DNA of 38,521 bases. Origin: an uncultured Lachnospiraceae bacterium (GTDB taxonomy: Bacteria; Bacillota; Clostridia; Lachnospirales; Lachnospiraceae). The stretch's first letter is position 1, and each line of letters opens with the position of its first letter. Shown piece after piece: positions 7,801 through 15,877 of the stretch. The notes below the pieces were generated by a model, which had not been told where the DNA came from, did not search any database, and saw only the letters and a list, made by a program, of their open reading frames with translations. Made by a program: the position numbers and the translations under genes. The DNA lies in assembly GCA_910583965.1 (NCBI GenBank), contig CAJUAE010000025.1:1-38521 (forward strand), written 5' to 3'.

Positions 7801-9474
7801 TTATTCGTAATACGCGTCAAGATACTTCTGGAAAATCGCAAGCATATCACTTAGTCCATAAGCGTCAAGACTCTTAATATACTCGTCCCAGTCCGCGTCT
7901 GTGAATCCATTCATAATCCAATCAGACCTCTTTGCATTGATTGTCTTTGTAATATCAGTCTGTAGGTTGGAAAGCTCCTCTGTATCCTCCTGACTCATAA
8001 ATACATTTGGATAAACATACTTTGTGTTCATATCCGGCGTGTAATAATCCTTGATCCAGTCCAGACGATACTGTGCATCATCTGGACAGGTAACATAGAC
8101 ACCATAGTATTCATCCAGTATCGCCAGCGGTCCGTTTACGCTTTCAGCTTCTCTTACTTCTACAGGAGAAGCATCTCCAAGCGGTGCATGCTGCAGCATA
8201 TCCTCCCCGTTTGCATTCTTTCCAAGTACAAAGATATCGAAGTCATCATCCTCGCCATATGTTCCCCAATTATTTTGCGGAGACTGGAACGGATCATACA
8301 TCTGATCAAGCCATGCACATACAAGCGCGGGGTTCTTTGCAACAGCAGTCACAACACAACGTCCGCGGTCATAGCCGCTGGTAAAGGAACCATTCTCAGG
8401 CGTAATATTTCTGACATCTGCTGTCAGTGCGGGAAGCGGCACCCAACCTGCAAAATCATCTATAATATTGGCGGCGTCCCAGCTAAAACATACGCCGTAA
8501 CGTCCCGATTTCCCTTTTGAAACATAAGTAGACCATTCCTGTGTAAATGCCTCTGGATCAATTAACCCCTGCTCATACAGAGAGTGCAGCCAAGTAATTC
8601 CATCTTTAAATCCCTGTTGTGTTGCGGTGCAAATCACTTTCTTATCATCCGTAACAGCAATATGCCTGCCTTGATCATTATCGCCATATCCTTCGCCAAA
8701 TCCATTAATCAAAATAGCCGGGTCCTGATTTCCATCATTTACAATACAGGACATTGGAATAATGCTTCCATCAATATTAAATTCCTTCTGCAGCTCTGAA
8801 GCATGATCCCGAAAAGCGATCAATACCTGCTCAAACTCGTCAACAGTTGTCGGAATCTTCAGCCCAAGAAAATCAAGCCACTTTTTATTGATAAAACTCA
8901 TATCACCCACACTCTGGATTGCTGTCTTCTCAGAACCAAGCTGCTCAATCCATGGAAGCGCCCATATATGACCATTGGTATCCGTACTCATTTTCCTGTA
9001 TTCAGGGAACTTGTCAAATATACTTTTCAAATTTGGCATATAAGCATCAATATACTCTTCTAGTGGAATAATGACTCCCTGGTCAGCGTACCGTAGCAAA
9101 TCATTGTCGCCAAATCCTGCGGAAAAAATAAAATCTGTCAATGTACTTGTATCCGCCATTGCCAGTGTAATCTTTTCACCCCACTGATCACCCTGAATTG
9201 CTTTCCATTCAATCTCTACATTGGTCTTTTCCTGCAGACGTTTGAAAATAGTACGCTTATTCGGATCGGATTCTGTATTTGCCGGATACTGTGTCATTCC
9301 AGTCAGGGTCGTTTTCTCAGCCAATGGGAATTGAAGATCTGCTACATCCACTTCCTGCATTTCCCCAGTATTCAATGTATTATTTGACTTGTTCCCACCA
9401 CATGCTGTCAAGGAAGCGAACATACTTGCTGCCAGCGCAAGAACCATTACTCTTTTTGCCAACTTATTCTTCAT
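7801..9474 (-). CDS. Sugar ABC importer, large LplA-type binding lipoprotein
   Basis: A 557-residue extracellular solute-binding protein that captures oligosaccharide for the two permeases encoded upstream. It has a lipoprotein signal with lipobox LTAC (Cys near residue 25), followed by a Gly/Asn-rich linker. The length and internal blocks such as FSAGFGDNDLLRYADQGVII and ALPWIEQLG place it in the LplA/YtcQ type, larger than MalE-type proteins. The ATG follows AAGGAGAGTAATT. The order permease, permease, binding protein, then GH32 hydrolases indicates import of fructans or fructo-oligosaccharides. No ATPase gene is present in the cluster; such systems usually share an MsmX/MsmK-type ATPase encoded elsewhere. 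Confidence 0.92.
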   Translation of the reverse strand: MKNKLAKRVMVLALAASMFASLTACGGNKSNNTLNTGEMQEVDVADLQFPLAEKTTLTGMTQYPANTESDPNKRTIFKRLQEKTNVEIEWKAIQGDQWGEKITLAMADTSTLTDFIFSAGFGDNDLLRYADQGVIIPLEEYIDAYMPNLKSIFDKFPEYRKMSTDTNGHIWALPWIEQLGSEKTAIQSVGDMSFINKKWLDFLGLKIPTTVDEFEQVLIAFRDHASELQKEFNIDGSIIPMSCIVNDGNQDPAILINGFGEGYGDNDQGRHIAVTDDKKVICTATQQGFKDGITWLHSLYEQGLIDPEAFTQEWSTYVSKGKSGRYGVCFSWDAANIIDDFAGWVPLPALTADVRNITPENGSFTSGYDRGRCVVTAVAKNPALVCAWLDQMYDPFQSPQNNWGTYGEDDDFDIFVLGKNANGEDMLQHAPLGDASPVEVREAESVNGPLAILDEYYGVYVTCPDDAQYRLDWIKDYYTPDMNTKYVYPNVFMSQEDTEELSNLQTDITKTINAKRSDWIMNGFTDADWDEYIKSLDAYGLSDMLAIFQKYLDAYYE

Positions 9475-9522
9475 AATTACTCTCCTTTTCTCTTTATTTA
9501 CTTTTACATTCCCAGTTCCTAA

Positions 9523-10422
9523 TTAACCCTTTACAGAACCTGCCATAACTCCGCTGTCAAAATACTTCTGGAAGAAAGGATACATGACAAGCAGCGGAAG
9601 ACTTGAAATAATAATGGTTGCATATTTGAGCAACTCACTGAGCTGTGCACGCTCTGCAGTACTCTGCATATCTGAAATCATTCCCTCATCAGGCTTACTC
9701 TGAATCAAGATTGCGCGAAGTACAAGCTGCAAGGGTTGTTTTGAAGTTTCATCCAAATAAATCATTGCATCAAAGTAACTGTTCCACATGCCAACAAACT
9801 GCCACAGAGACAGCGTCGCAATGATGGGCATACATACTGGCAGCAGAATCTTGAAAAAAAACGTAAGCTCATTTGCACCGTCCACGTCAGCGGCTTCTCT
9901 AAGTTCACCCGGAATACCCTGATAATATGTTCTTGCGATAATCATGTTCCAAACACTGAAGGCTCCTGGAAGGATAATCGCCCACATGCTGTTTTTCAAA
10001 CCCATATTACTGATTAACAAGTAAGTTGGTATCAAACCGCCTCCAAAGAACATGGTAATTACAAAAATAATATTAAAGAGCTTTCTTCCTCTGAAATCTG
10101 ATCTTGACATAGGATAAGCTGCCAACATCGTAACTAGAACCGAAACAAAAGTAAATACCACAGAATAAATAACTGCATTTTTAAAACCAACCCATATCTG
10201 CTTATTGGTCATAACACGCTCATATGCAGTCAGCGTCCATTTACTAAAATCAAAGGTAATTCCCTTGTTCTGTAAAGTAACAGGGTCAATAAATGATGCC
10301 ACAATAATGTAAATCATGGGAACAATAATCGCAATGACAAACAATCCAAGCAATATGTAGCCTATTGTCAATAATGCCTTGTCCTGCAAAGAATATCTAG
10401 CAAATCTACTCTTCTTTTTCAT
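9523..10422 (-). CDS. Sugar ABC importer permease (LplC/YtcP type)
   Basis: A 299-residue inner-membrane permease with six predicted membrane segments. The cytoplasmic EAA loop that docks the ATPase is clear (REAADVDGANELTFFFKILL, near residues 188-207). The C-terminus PFFQKYFDSGVMAGSVKG is typical of the LplC/YtcP branch. The ATG follows AAAGGAGGAGCAGC. It starts 12 bases after the first permease gene ends, so the two are almost certainly co-translated and form the heterodimeric channel. Confidence 0.93.
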   Translation of the reverse strand: MKKKSRFARYSLQDKALLTIGYILLGLFVIAIIVPMIYIIVASFIDPVTLQNKGITFDFSKWTLTAYERVMTNKQIWVGFKNAVIYSVVFTFVSVLVTMLAAYPMSRSDFRGRKLFNIIFVITMFFGGGLIPTYLLISNMGLKNSMWAIILPGAFSVWNMIIARTYYQGIPGELREAADVDGANELTFFFKILLPVCMPIIATLSLWQFVGMWNSYFDAMIYLDETSKQPLQLVLRAILIQSKPDEGMISDMQSTAERAQLSELLKYATIIISSLPLLVMYPFFQKYFDSGVMAGSVKG

Positions 10423-10434
10423 GCTGCTCCTCCT

Positions 10435-11373
10435 TTATATTCCCTGGCCATCATTCATTTTTGCAACAATCTTGTTCACAGCAACCAACAATATTACATT
10501 GATGACCGTGTTGAATAATCCCACTGCGGTTGAAAAGCTGTAATCACCGTTAATAAGACCTTTCTTATATACGTAGGTTGCAATGATTTCTGACGATGTA
10601 AGGTTTAAATCGGTCTGCAGTGCATAAGCCTTCTCAAATCCGACACTCATAATATTTCCTGCCTGCATAATAAACTGGATAACTACCGTACTTTTAATCG
10701 CAGGCCACTCCACCGCCTTAATCTGCTGGAAAATATTTGCTCCATCAATCACTGCCGCTTCTTTTAGTTCTGTACTTGCATTTGACAGTGCCGCTGTATA
10801 AATAATAGAACCCCAGCCTGCGCCCTGCCAGATACCGCTGGCAATATAGATAGTACGCCATGCCTGTGGCATAGTCATAAAATTAATCTGTGTGCCAAGC
10901 AGCAGATTGACCGGACCTGTGACAGATAAGAAAATTCTAACAATACCGCAAAGTACAATAACAGAGATAAAGTTTGGCATATAAAGCACCAACTGAATTT
11001 TCTTTTTTACGCTCTTGCGCTCAATTCTGTTCAGCAAAAATGCCAGAAGGATTGGAACCGGAAATCCCCAAAGCATACCGAAAACACTTAACTTAATCGT
11101 ATTTCCCAGATAGCTCAGAAAATCAGGCGATGACAGAAAGCGTTGGAAATGCTTGAACCCCACCCACTCGCTTCCCAGTATGCCGCGGATTGGATTATAC
11201 TTCTCAAAGGCGATTAGGATTCCACCCATGGGAATATAGCGGAAGATAATCGTCAGCGCCAACGCTGGGAGCAGGAAGAATACATAGAGCTGCCAGTGCT
11301 GGACAACATAGACAAGCGAGTTGTGCAAACCGGCATTTTTCTTGTTTGCAGTAACGGTTTTTGTTTTGCCCAT
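10435..11373 (-). CDS. Sugar ABC importer permease (LplB type), first gene of the fructan operon
   Basis: A 312-residue permease, the partner of the next gene. It has a basic N-terminus, six membrane segments and an EAA loop (KEAAVIDGANIFQQIKAVEW, near residues 217-236). LLPALALTIIFRYIPMGG near the start is characteristic of LplB-like proteins. The ATG follows GAAAGGAGCAAAACA. It is the promoter-proximal gene of a five-gene minus-strand operon, separated by 349 AT-rich bases from a divergent LacI-family regulator, which is the probable controller. Confidence 0.93.
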   Translation of the reverse strand: MGKTKTVTANKKNAGLHNSLVYVVQHWQLYVFFLLPALALTIIFRYIPMGGILIAFEKYNPIRGILGSEWVGFKHFQRFLSSPDFLSYLGNTIKLSVFGMLWGFPVPILLAFLLNRIERKSVKKKIQLVLYMPNFISVIVLCGIVRIFLSVTGPVNLLLGTQINFMTMPQAWRTIYIASGIWQGAGWGSIIYTAALSNASTELKEAAVIDGANIFQQIKAVEWPAIKSTVVIQFIMQAGNIMSVGFEKAYALQTDLNLTSSEIIATYVYKKGLINGDYSFSTAVGLFNTVINVILLVAVNKIVAKMNDGQGI

Positions 11374-11469
11374 TGTTTTGCTCCTTTCTTGTTTTGTTTA
11401 GTCCTGAATTTTTGTTTTCAGTTCTTTTTAGAAGTTACATTTGTTTCTTTTCTTTTGTGCATTTGTAAA

Positions 11470-11479
11470 AATCGCGATT
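11470..11479. promoter_or_regulatory. Probable LacI-family operator for the fructan operon
   Basis: AATCGCGATT is a perfect 10-base palindrome with a central CG, the core shape of LacI-family operators; the wider site TGTAAAAATCGCGATTCAAC is partly symmetric. It lies about 97 bases before the permease start codon and about 40-55 bases downstream of a TTGACA box, where bound repressor would block the operon. Which of the two nearby LacI proteins binds it is not shown. Confidence 0.6.
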
Positions 11480-11496
11480 CAACATCTGTAAATACA

Positions 11497-11525
11497 AGTT
11501 ATCATATTTTTTTACATTTTGTCAA
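11497..11525 (-). promoter_or_regulatory. Tentative promoter for the fructan operon
   Basis: On the minus strand TTGACA (11520-11525) is followed after 17 bases by ATAACT (11497-11502), a poor match to TATAAT. The -35 box is ideal but the -10 is weak or shifted. The rest of 11374-11722 is AT-rich and shows no other strong signal on this strand. Confidence 0.4.
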
Positions 11526-11648
11526 TAGTATTTTTACAATTTTGCTGAAATTTTTTTTATAATTTTATATTTAGTGTTCTACTTGCCGATTATTTGCAGA
11601 TATTTTTATCTTTTTTTCGGAAAAATGACTTTTTGTTTATTTTTACAT

Positions 11649-11677
11649 TTGACACATTCTCTCTTTTACATTATAAT
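11649..11677 (+). promoter_or_regulatory. Consensus promoter for the LacI/YesL operon
   Basis: TTGACA (11649-11654), a 17-base spacer and TATAAT (11672-11677) form a full-consensus sigma-A promoter reading right, about 45 bases before the first lacI-type start codon. No obvious operator overlaps it, so the regulator gene may be expressed constitutively. Confidence 0.85.
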
Positions 11678-11722
11678 AATATCAGTATTTCAAAAACAAA
11701 TTTAGAAAGGATGTGATTATCC

Positions 11723-12793
11723 ATGGCTGACCGTGTTACCATTCAGGACATCGCAGACGCGCTGGGTGTCTCCCGCAACACTGTATCCAAAGCAATTAAT
11801 AACACAGGGCTGCTCGCCGACGCTACTAGGGAACGTGTTTTGAAAAAGGCAGTCGAAATGGGATATAAACAATTTTCCTATGTAAATATCTATGGCTCCG
11901 GCAAAGCAGAGGTCTCTCTCCCACCCGAGACAGACAAGCGGGAGATATCACTGTTTACCTCCAGTTTTATAGGAAACTCCCACTTCGCCTCAACTATGTT
12001 AGACAAATTCCAAAGAGAACTTTCTGGATTAGGTTATGGCTTCACTATGCATCGACTTCAGGAGCATGAGATCGAGAACCTGTCTCTTCCCAGCTCCTAC
12101 AATGAAGAAAGAACTGCCGGAATTATCTGTGTTGAGATGTTTAACAAGGACTACTGTCACATGCTCTGTAAACTCGACACGCCGACACTCTTTGTGGATA
12201 CGCCAGTGGCAGATCTTAATCATCCACTGAAATCAGACTGTCTCTATATGGATAACCAGACAAATATTGGCTGTTTTGTAAGCGAGATGATTCGCAGAGG
12301 AAAAAAACGCATTGGATTTATCGGCGACATCTCACACTGCCAGTCCTTTTATGAGCGGTTCCTCGGTTACCGCAACGCCATGTACCTCTCGGGACTCTCC
12401 TGCCCCAAAGAATACTGCATTACGAAAAACAAAAAAGGCGCCAAAATTCCGGGGTATAGCCCCTATCGTGAATATCTGCTGGAAGAAATTCAGAACCTGA
12501 AGGAACTGCCAGATGTGTTTATCTGCGCAAACGACTTTGCGGCCGTGGACACTATGTATGTGTTCAAACAGCTAGGAATCCGTGTGCCGCAGGATATCTA
12601 TCTATGCGGATTTGATGATTCTCCAGAATCGCACGTGACATCCCCCACACTGACCACGATCCATATCCACAGCCAGATTATGGGTTTCTCCGCAATACAC
12701 CTGCTCATGTCGAGAATCAAGGAACCATCGCTGAACTTCCGTAGGATTTATACAGAAACCAGCCTGATCTACAGAGAATCAACAGAAGATTAA
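11723..12793 (+). CDS. LacI-family transcriptional regulator, divergent from the fructan operon
   Basis: A 356-residue repressor with the LacI N-terminal helix-turn-helix and hinge (VTIQDIADALGVSRNTVSKA, residues 4-23), followed by a periplasmic-binding-protein-like sensor domain with conserved PDVFICANDFAAVDTMYVF and DIYLCGFDDSPES blocks. The ATG lies a short way after AGAAAGGATG. It is transcribed away from the permease-GH32 operon and shares its intergenic region, so control of that operon by a fructose- or fructan-derived inducer is the natural guess. It heads a short plus-strand operon with the next three genes. Confidence 0.92.
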   Translation: MADRVTIQDIADALGVSRNTVSKAINNTGLLADATRERVLKKAVEMGYKQFSYVNIYGSGKAEVSLPPETDKREISLFTSSFIGNSHFASTMLDKFQRELSGLGYGFTMHRLQEHEIENLSLPSSYNEERTAGIICVEMFNKDYCHMLCKLDTPTLFVDTPVADLNHPLKSDCLYMDNQTNIGCFVSEMIRRGKKRIGFIGDISHCQSFYERFLGYRNAMYLSGLSCPKEYCITKNKKGAKIPGYSPYREYLLEEIQNLKELPDVFICANDFAAVDTMYVFKQLGIRVPQDIYLCGFDDSPESHVTSPTLTTIHIHSQIMGFSAIHLLMSRIKEPSLNFRRIYTETSLIYRESTED

Positions 12794-12843
12794 AATTTAA
12801 CAGTTTTAAAGATTTGTATTTACATATAGAAGGGAGAATTTTT

Positions 12844-13509
12844 ATGCGCGGCATATTTAATATGGAAGGACCAGTTATGAACTTTATCACCAAAATAACC
12901 TACAGTGCATATTTAAATATTCTATGGTTGGTCTGCTGTCTGCCTATTTTCACAATCGGCGCTTCGACAACTGCTTTGTTCTATGTCACTTTGAAAGTTG
13001 TCAAGAACGAGGAAAACAGTCTGACAAAAGCATTTTTCCACTCATTTAAAGAAAATTTTAGGCAGAGTACCATTATCTGGCTGATTCTTCTCGTTGTGGG
13101 AATTGTTCTAGGATTTGATGGTTATATATTTTACCACATGCACTTTGAAAATGCCTTCTGGACTGTTACCACAGCAGTTTTTCTCGTTGGTGTTGTCGCG
13201 TATGCTATTATTCTGATGTACATATTCCCGCTGCTTGCGAGATTTGACAATACCATAAGAGCAATGTTCAAAAATTCGATTATGCTTGGTATGCGTTTTT
13301 TGCTCTGCACAGCAGTCATGGCTGTAATTTATTTTGCGATGGCGTTTGTTATCATCAATGTTTTCACCCCTATTATTATCTTTGGTGAAGGATTGTGCGC
13401 ATTGCTTTGCTCTTACCTGCTCTCCAATATCCTGCTGCTCTGTCAAGAAAAACAGGAGGTGGTTACAATGCAGGAACCAGTCGAACTAAAAGAAAGTGAA
13501 TCTATATGA
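12844..13509 (+). CDS. YesL-like (DUF624) membrane protein
   Basis: A 221-residue protein with four to five hydrophobic segments and the DUF624 opening MRGIFNMEGP followed by a membrane segment containing NILWLVCCLPIFTIG. YesL-type proteins are recurrent neighbours of sugar ABC importers and GH genes in Firmicutes; their function is not established. The frame extends back to 12814, but the ATG at 12844 has AAGGGAG eight bases ahead and begins at the family's conserved start. The stop overlaps the next gene's start in ATGA. Confidence 0.82.
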   Translation: MRGIFNMEGPVMNFITKITYSAYLNILWLVCCLPIFTIGASTTALFYVTLKVVKNEENSLTKAFFHSFKENFRQSTIIWLILLVVGIVLGFDGYIFYHMHFENAFWTVTTAVFLVGVVAYAIILMYIFPLLARFDNTIRAMFKNSIMLGMRFLLCTAVMAVIYFAMAFVIINVFTPIIIFGEGLCALLCSYLLSNILLLCQEKQEVVTMQEPVELKESESI

Positions 13510-14270
13510 GAACTCTACAGGACAAAAATCTAAAAACGCTGAAAGGCAAGGCAAAATTGCAGTATATCTGGGATTACTATAAGCTACCGCTCGTAATCGT
13601 CGCGATTCTGCTCTATGTCATCTTCTATATATTATATAATCACTTTACGGAAAAAGAGCGCGTTCTGTATACTGCACTTGTCAATGTAAATGCAGGAGAG
13701 ACTCTGATAAAAGGACTCCACGATGATTTCCTAGATTACCTAAACCTGAATCCTTCTCAGAATCAACTAGAATTATACACAGGACTGTATCTGACAGACG
13801 ACGACCAAAATGCATATTACCAGTATACTTATGCCTCCCGCATTAAAATTCTTGCCATGATTGACGGAGAACTGCTTGATGTTGTTCTTATGAACAGAGA
13901 AGCATTTGACGCATTTTCACAAAATGGTTACTTGTACGATCTCGCAGAATTTCTTCCACAAACTGATGTTAGCTTGTATGAATCCATCAAGTCAGACCTC
14001 ACCGCGAATCTCATTATATTAGAGGACAATGCAATTGAACATCAATTAGACACTTCTCTCCCTTACGAGGCTGTAACGGAGGAACACTACTATGGCATTG
14101 ATCTGTCCCGCACGCAGCTTATCAGAAACGCTGGATTTGCAGAACCCGTCTATCTTGGGATTATTGCAAACTCACCGCGCACAGACAATGCCATAGCTTA
14201 TATAAAATATCTATTTTTAAAGGAAGGAACATCGAAAGGATTATCCTATGAAAAACCTTGGAGGAAATGA
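13506..14270 (+). CDS. One-pass membrane protein of unknown function, YesL partner
   Basis: A 254-residue protein with a basic N-terminus, one strong membrane helix at about residues 28-47 (KLPLVIVAILLYVIFYILY) and a roughly 200-residue domain outside. The start overlaps the YesL gene by four bases and the end overlaps the second regulator, so the three are translationally coupled. The outer domain has blocks (VVLMNREAFDAFSQNGYLYD, TDNAIAYIKYLF) reminiscent of binding-protein folds, which suggests, as inference only, a sensor or accessory role in sugar handling. I do not recognise the family. Confidence 0.8.
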   Translation: MRTLQDKNLKTLKGKAKLQYIWDYYKLPLVIVAILLYVIFYILYNHFTEKERVLYTALVNVNAGETLIKGLHDDFLDYLNLNPSQNQLELYTGLYLTDDDQNAYYQYTYASRIKILAMIDGELLDVVLMNREAFDAFSQNGYLYDLAEFLPQTDVSLYESIKSDLTANLIILEDNAIEHQLDTSLPYEAVTEEHYYGIDLSRTQLIRNAGFAEPVYLGIIANSPRTDNAIAYIKYLFLKEGTSKGLSYEKPWRK

Positions 14271-15315
14271 CGTAAGAAATATAATGAAAAGAATCCCGCA
14301 AAACACCCAAAAAGGGCAAACCTCAGAACCGACAATGAAAGATGTGGCAAAAGAAGCGGGTGTCGCTCTTGGAACGGTATCTAAAGTAGTAAATGGTCTG
14401 CCCGTCGGGGAATCCTATCGAATCCGAGTAGAGAACGCCATCCAGAAACTAAACTATCAGGTTAACGGCTATGCGCAGGGACTCCGGGCGGATAAAACAC
14501 ACACTGTTGTCCTACTAATTCCAAACACAGAGGAGCCATTTTATGCCTCTCTTGCTTACCATATCAACCTGACACTTTTAAAACAAAATTATCGCATGTT
14601 GCTCTGCTCTACAGACTATGATTCCAACTCCGAACAAGAGTATATCGCCATGGCACAGCAGAACAAAGTAGACGGCATAATCGGATTGACCTACAACCCG
14701 AATCTAGTCATCAGCAAGGGAATTCCCTTCGTGTCATTTGACCGCTGCATCAGCCCTGAAATCCCTTGTGTATCCAGCGATAATTTTGCCGGAGGACAGC
14801 TTGCAGCCGAAAAGCTGTCCGATCTCGGCTGCAGAAATGTCGCCTTCCTGCGCAAAGGATCCTCTATCAGTAACGAGCCAAACAAGCGCAAGGCTGGCTT
14901 TGAAAACGGCTGTCTCGCCCGCGGTTTGCACTATGAAATGAAGATTCTGGATGATAATGAGTCCTATAAAGAATTTGAAGTGTTTCTCGCAAGCCACGTC
15001 GTTGACGGGAAACTGTCCTTTGACGGCATCTTTTGTGTGACAGACGGACTTGCCTACTTCGTGATGAAGATGTTACACAGACTAAACCAACGAGTTCCTG
15101 AAGACGTGCAGGTCATCGGTTTTGACGGCATCCGCTTTTTCGGTGACAAAAATTATCTGTGCTCTACTATTGTCCAGCCGATACCAGATATTGCAAAAAT
15201 GTGTGTGCGGCTTCTGCTGGACGAAAACTGGCGAGAAAAACCTTCTTTAGTCTGCCTTCCTGTCAGTTATGCGTATGGTGGGACTACTACTGAATTTAAT
15301 GGTCTAACATACTAA
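14248..15315 (+). CDS. Second LacI-family transcriptional regulator
   Basis: A 355-residue LacI-type protein. The helix-turn-helix is preceded by a basic extension of about 28 residues and reads TMKDVAKEAGVALGTVSKVV near residues 29-48; the ligand domain follows, with VDGIIGLTYNPN and VQVIGFDGIRFF. The first ATG (14248) has AAAGGA at a good distance; a second in-frame ATG at 14284 lies a long way from GGAGG. The gene overlaps its upstream neighbour by 23 bases. Two LacI regulators bracketing a YesL pair may mean that the first controls the importer and the second integrates another sugar signal; the target is not visible here. Confidence 0.9.
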   Translation: MKNLGGNDVRNIMKRIPQNTQKGQTSEPTMKDVAKEAGVALGTVSKVVNGLPVGESYRIRVENAIQKLNYQVNGYAQGLRADKTHTVVLLIPNTEEPFYASLAYHINLTLLKQNYRMLLCSTDYDSNSEQEYIAMAQQNKVDGIIGLTYNPNLVISKGIPFVSFDRCISPEIPCVSSDNFAGGQLAAEKLSDLGCRNVAFLRKGSSISNEPNKRKAGFENGCLARGLHYEMKILDDNESYKEFEVFLASHVVDGKLSFDGIFCVTDGLAYFVMKMLHRLNQRVPEDVQVIGFDGIRFFGDKNYLCSTIVQPIPDIAKMCVRLLLDENWREKPSLVCLPVSYAYGGTTTEFNGLTY

Positions 15316-15385
15316 ACAACACTATAAAATACATGCTATATATCTGTGAATAAAAAATTTCAAAATAGGCTTATCATTATCAAAA

Positions 15386-15433
15386 TAGGGTATCTAATAT
15401 TCTGAATTATAATCCAGAACATTAGACACCCTA
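15386..15433 (+). terminator. Long stem-loop after the second LacI gene
   Basis: TAGGGTATCTAATATTCTG (15386-15404) pairs with CAGAACATTAGACACCCTA (15415-15433), with two mismatches, around a 10-base loop. The following bases, TCTTGAAAATATTTT, give only a broken T tract. It most likely ends the four-gene operon. Confidence 0.7.
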
Positions 15434-15836
15434 TCTTGAAAATATTTTGCTAAGCAACTATAAAACATGTCTGTTGGCATATTAGGGTATTGATTCACAT
15501 CTCTTATAGCTGTTTTAACTCATATTTTGCTGCGCATTATATATATCGGTGAATTTTGGAATTTTTTTATATTATTGAAAAAAATTATGTAAATTTCGCA
15601 TTTTGCCTATATTTACCATATTATTGTTGTGAAATTTTAGTTATTTTTCTATATTTTTACCAAATTCAAACAATAATTTGCATGATTAGTGCGCTGCTTT
15701 AGCGACTTATTTTCTCTGCATGAGTCTGCACAATCAAGTAGAGAAGATTTATCTTCCCCTACTCGCGCCGGGCCCCGTCAGGAACCGATAAATCGGTTTG
15801 ATGACAAATTTCTTTTGAGTGCCTGTGTGCATAAAA
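15434..15836. other. Gene-free AT-rich stretch between the LacI operon and eno
   Basis: No credible reading frame is present. The first 240 bases are very AT-rich. A dispersed repeat lies at 15681-15734, followed by small hairpins such as AACCGATAAATCGGTT near 15783-15798. It separates two convergently transcribed units. Confidence 0.6.
15681..15734. repeat. Dispersed intergenic repeat, copy A
   Basis: The segment beginning CATGATTAGTGCGCTGCTTT, then AGCGACTTATTTTCTCTGCA, resembles 37879-37938. The shared skeleton is CATG, 12-14 variable bases, GC(C/T)TTAGC, TTATTT and CTGCA. It lies upstream of a hairpin terminator, as does the other copy. Confidence 0.5.
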
Positions 15837-15868
15837 ACAGGACTTTGCTCTAAAATACAAAGTCCTGT
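15837..15868 (-). terminator. Terminator of the nrd-dut-eno operon
   Basis: On the minus strand ACAGGACTTTG (15858-15868) and CAAAGTCCTGT (15837-15847) form an 11-bp perfect stem, followed by TTTTTATGCACACAGG. It starts 10 bases after the eno stop codon. Confidence 0.88.
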
Positions 15869-15877
15869 ACTACATTT

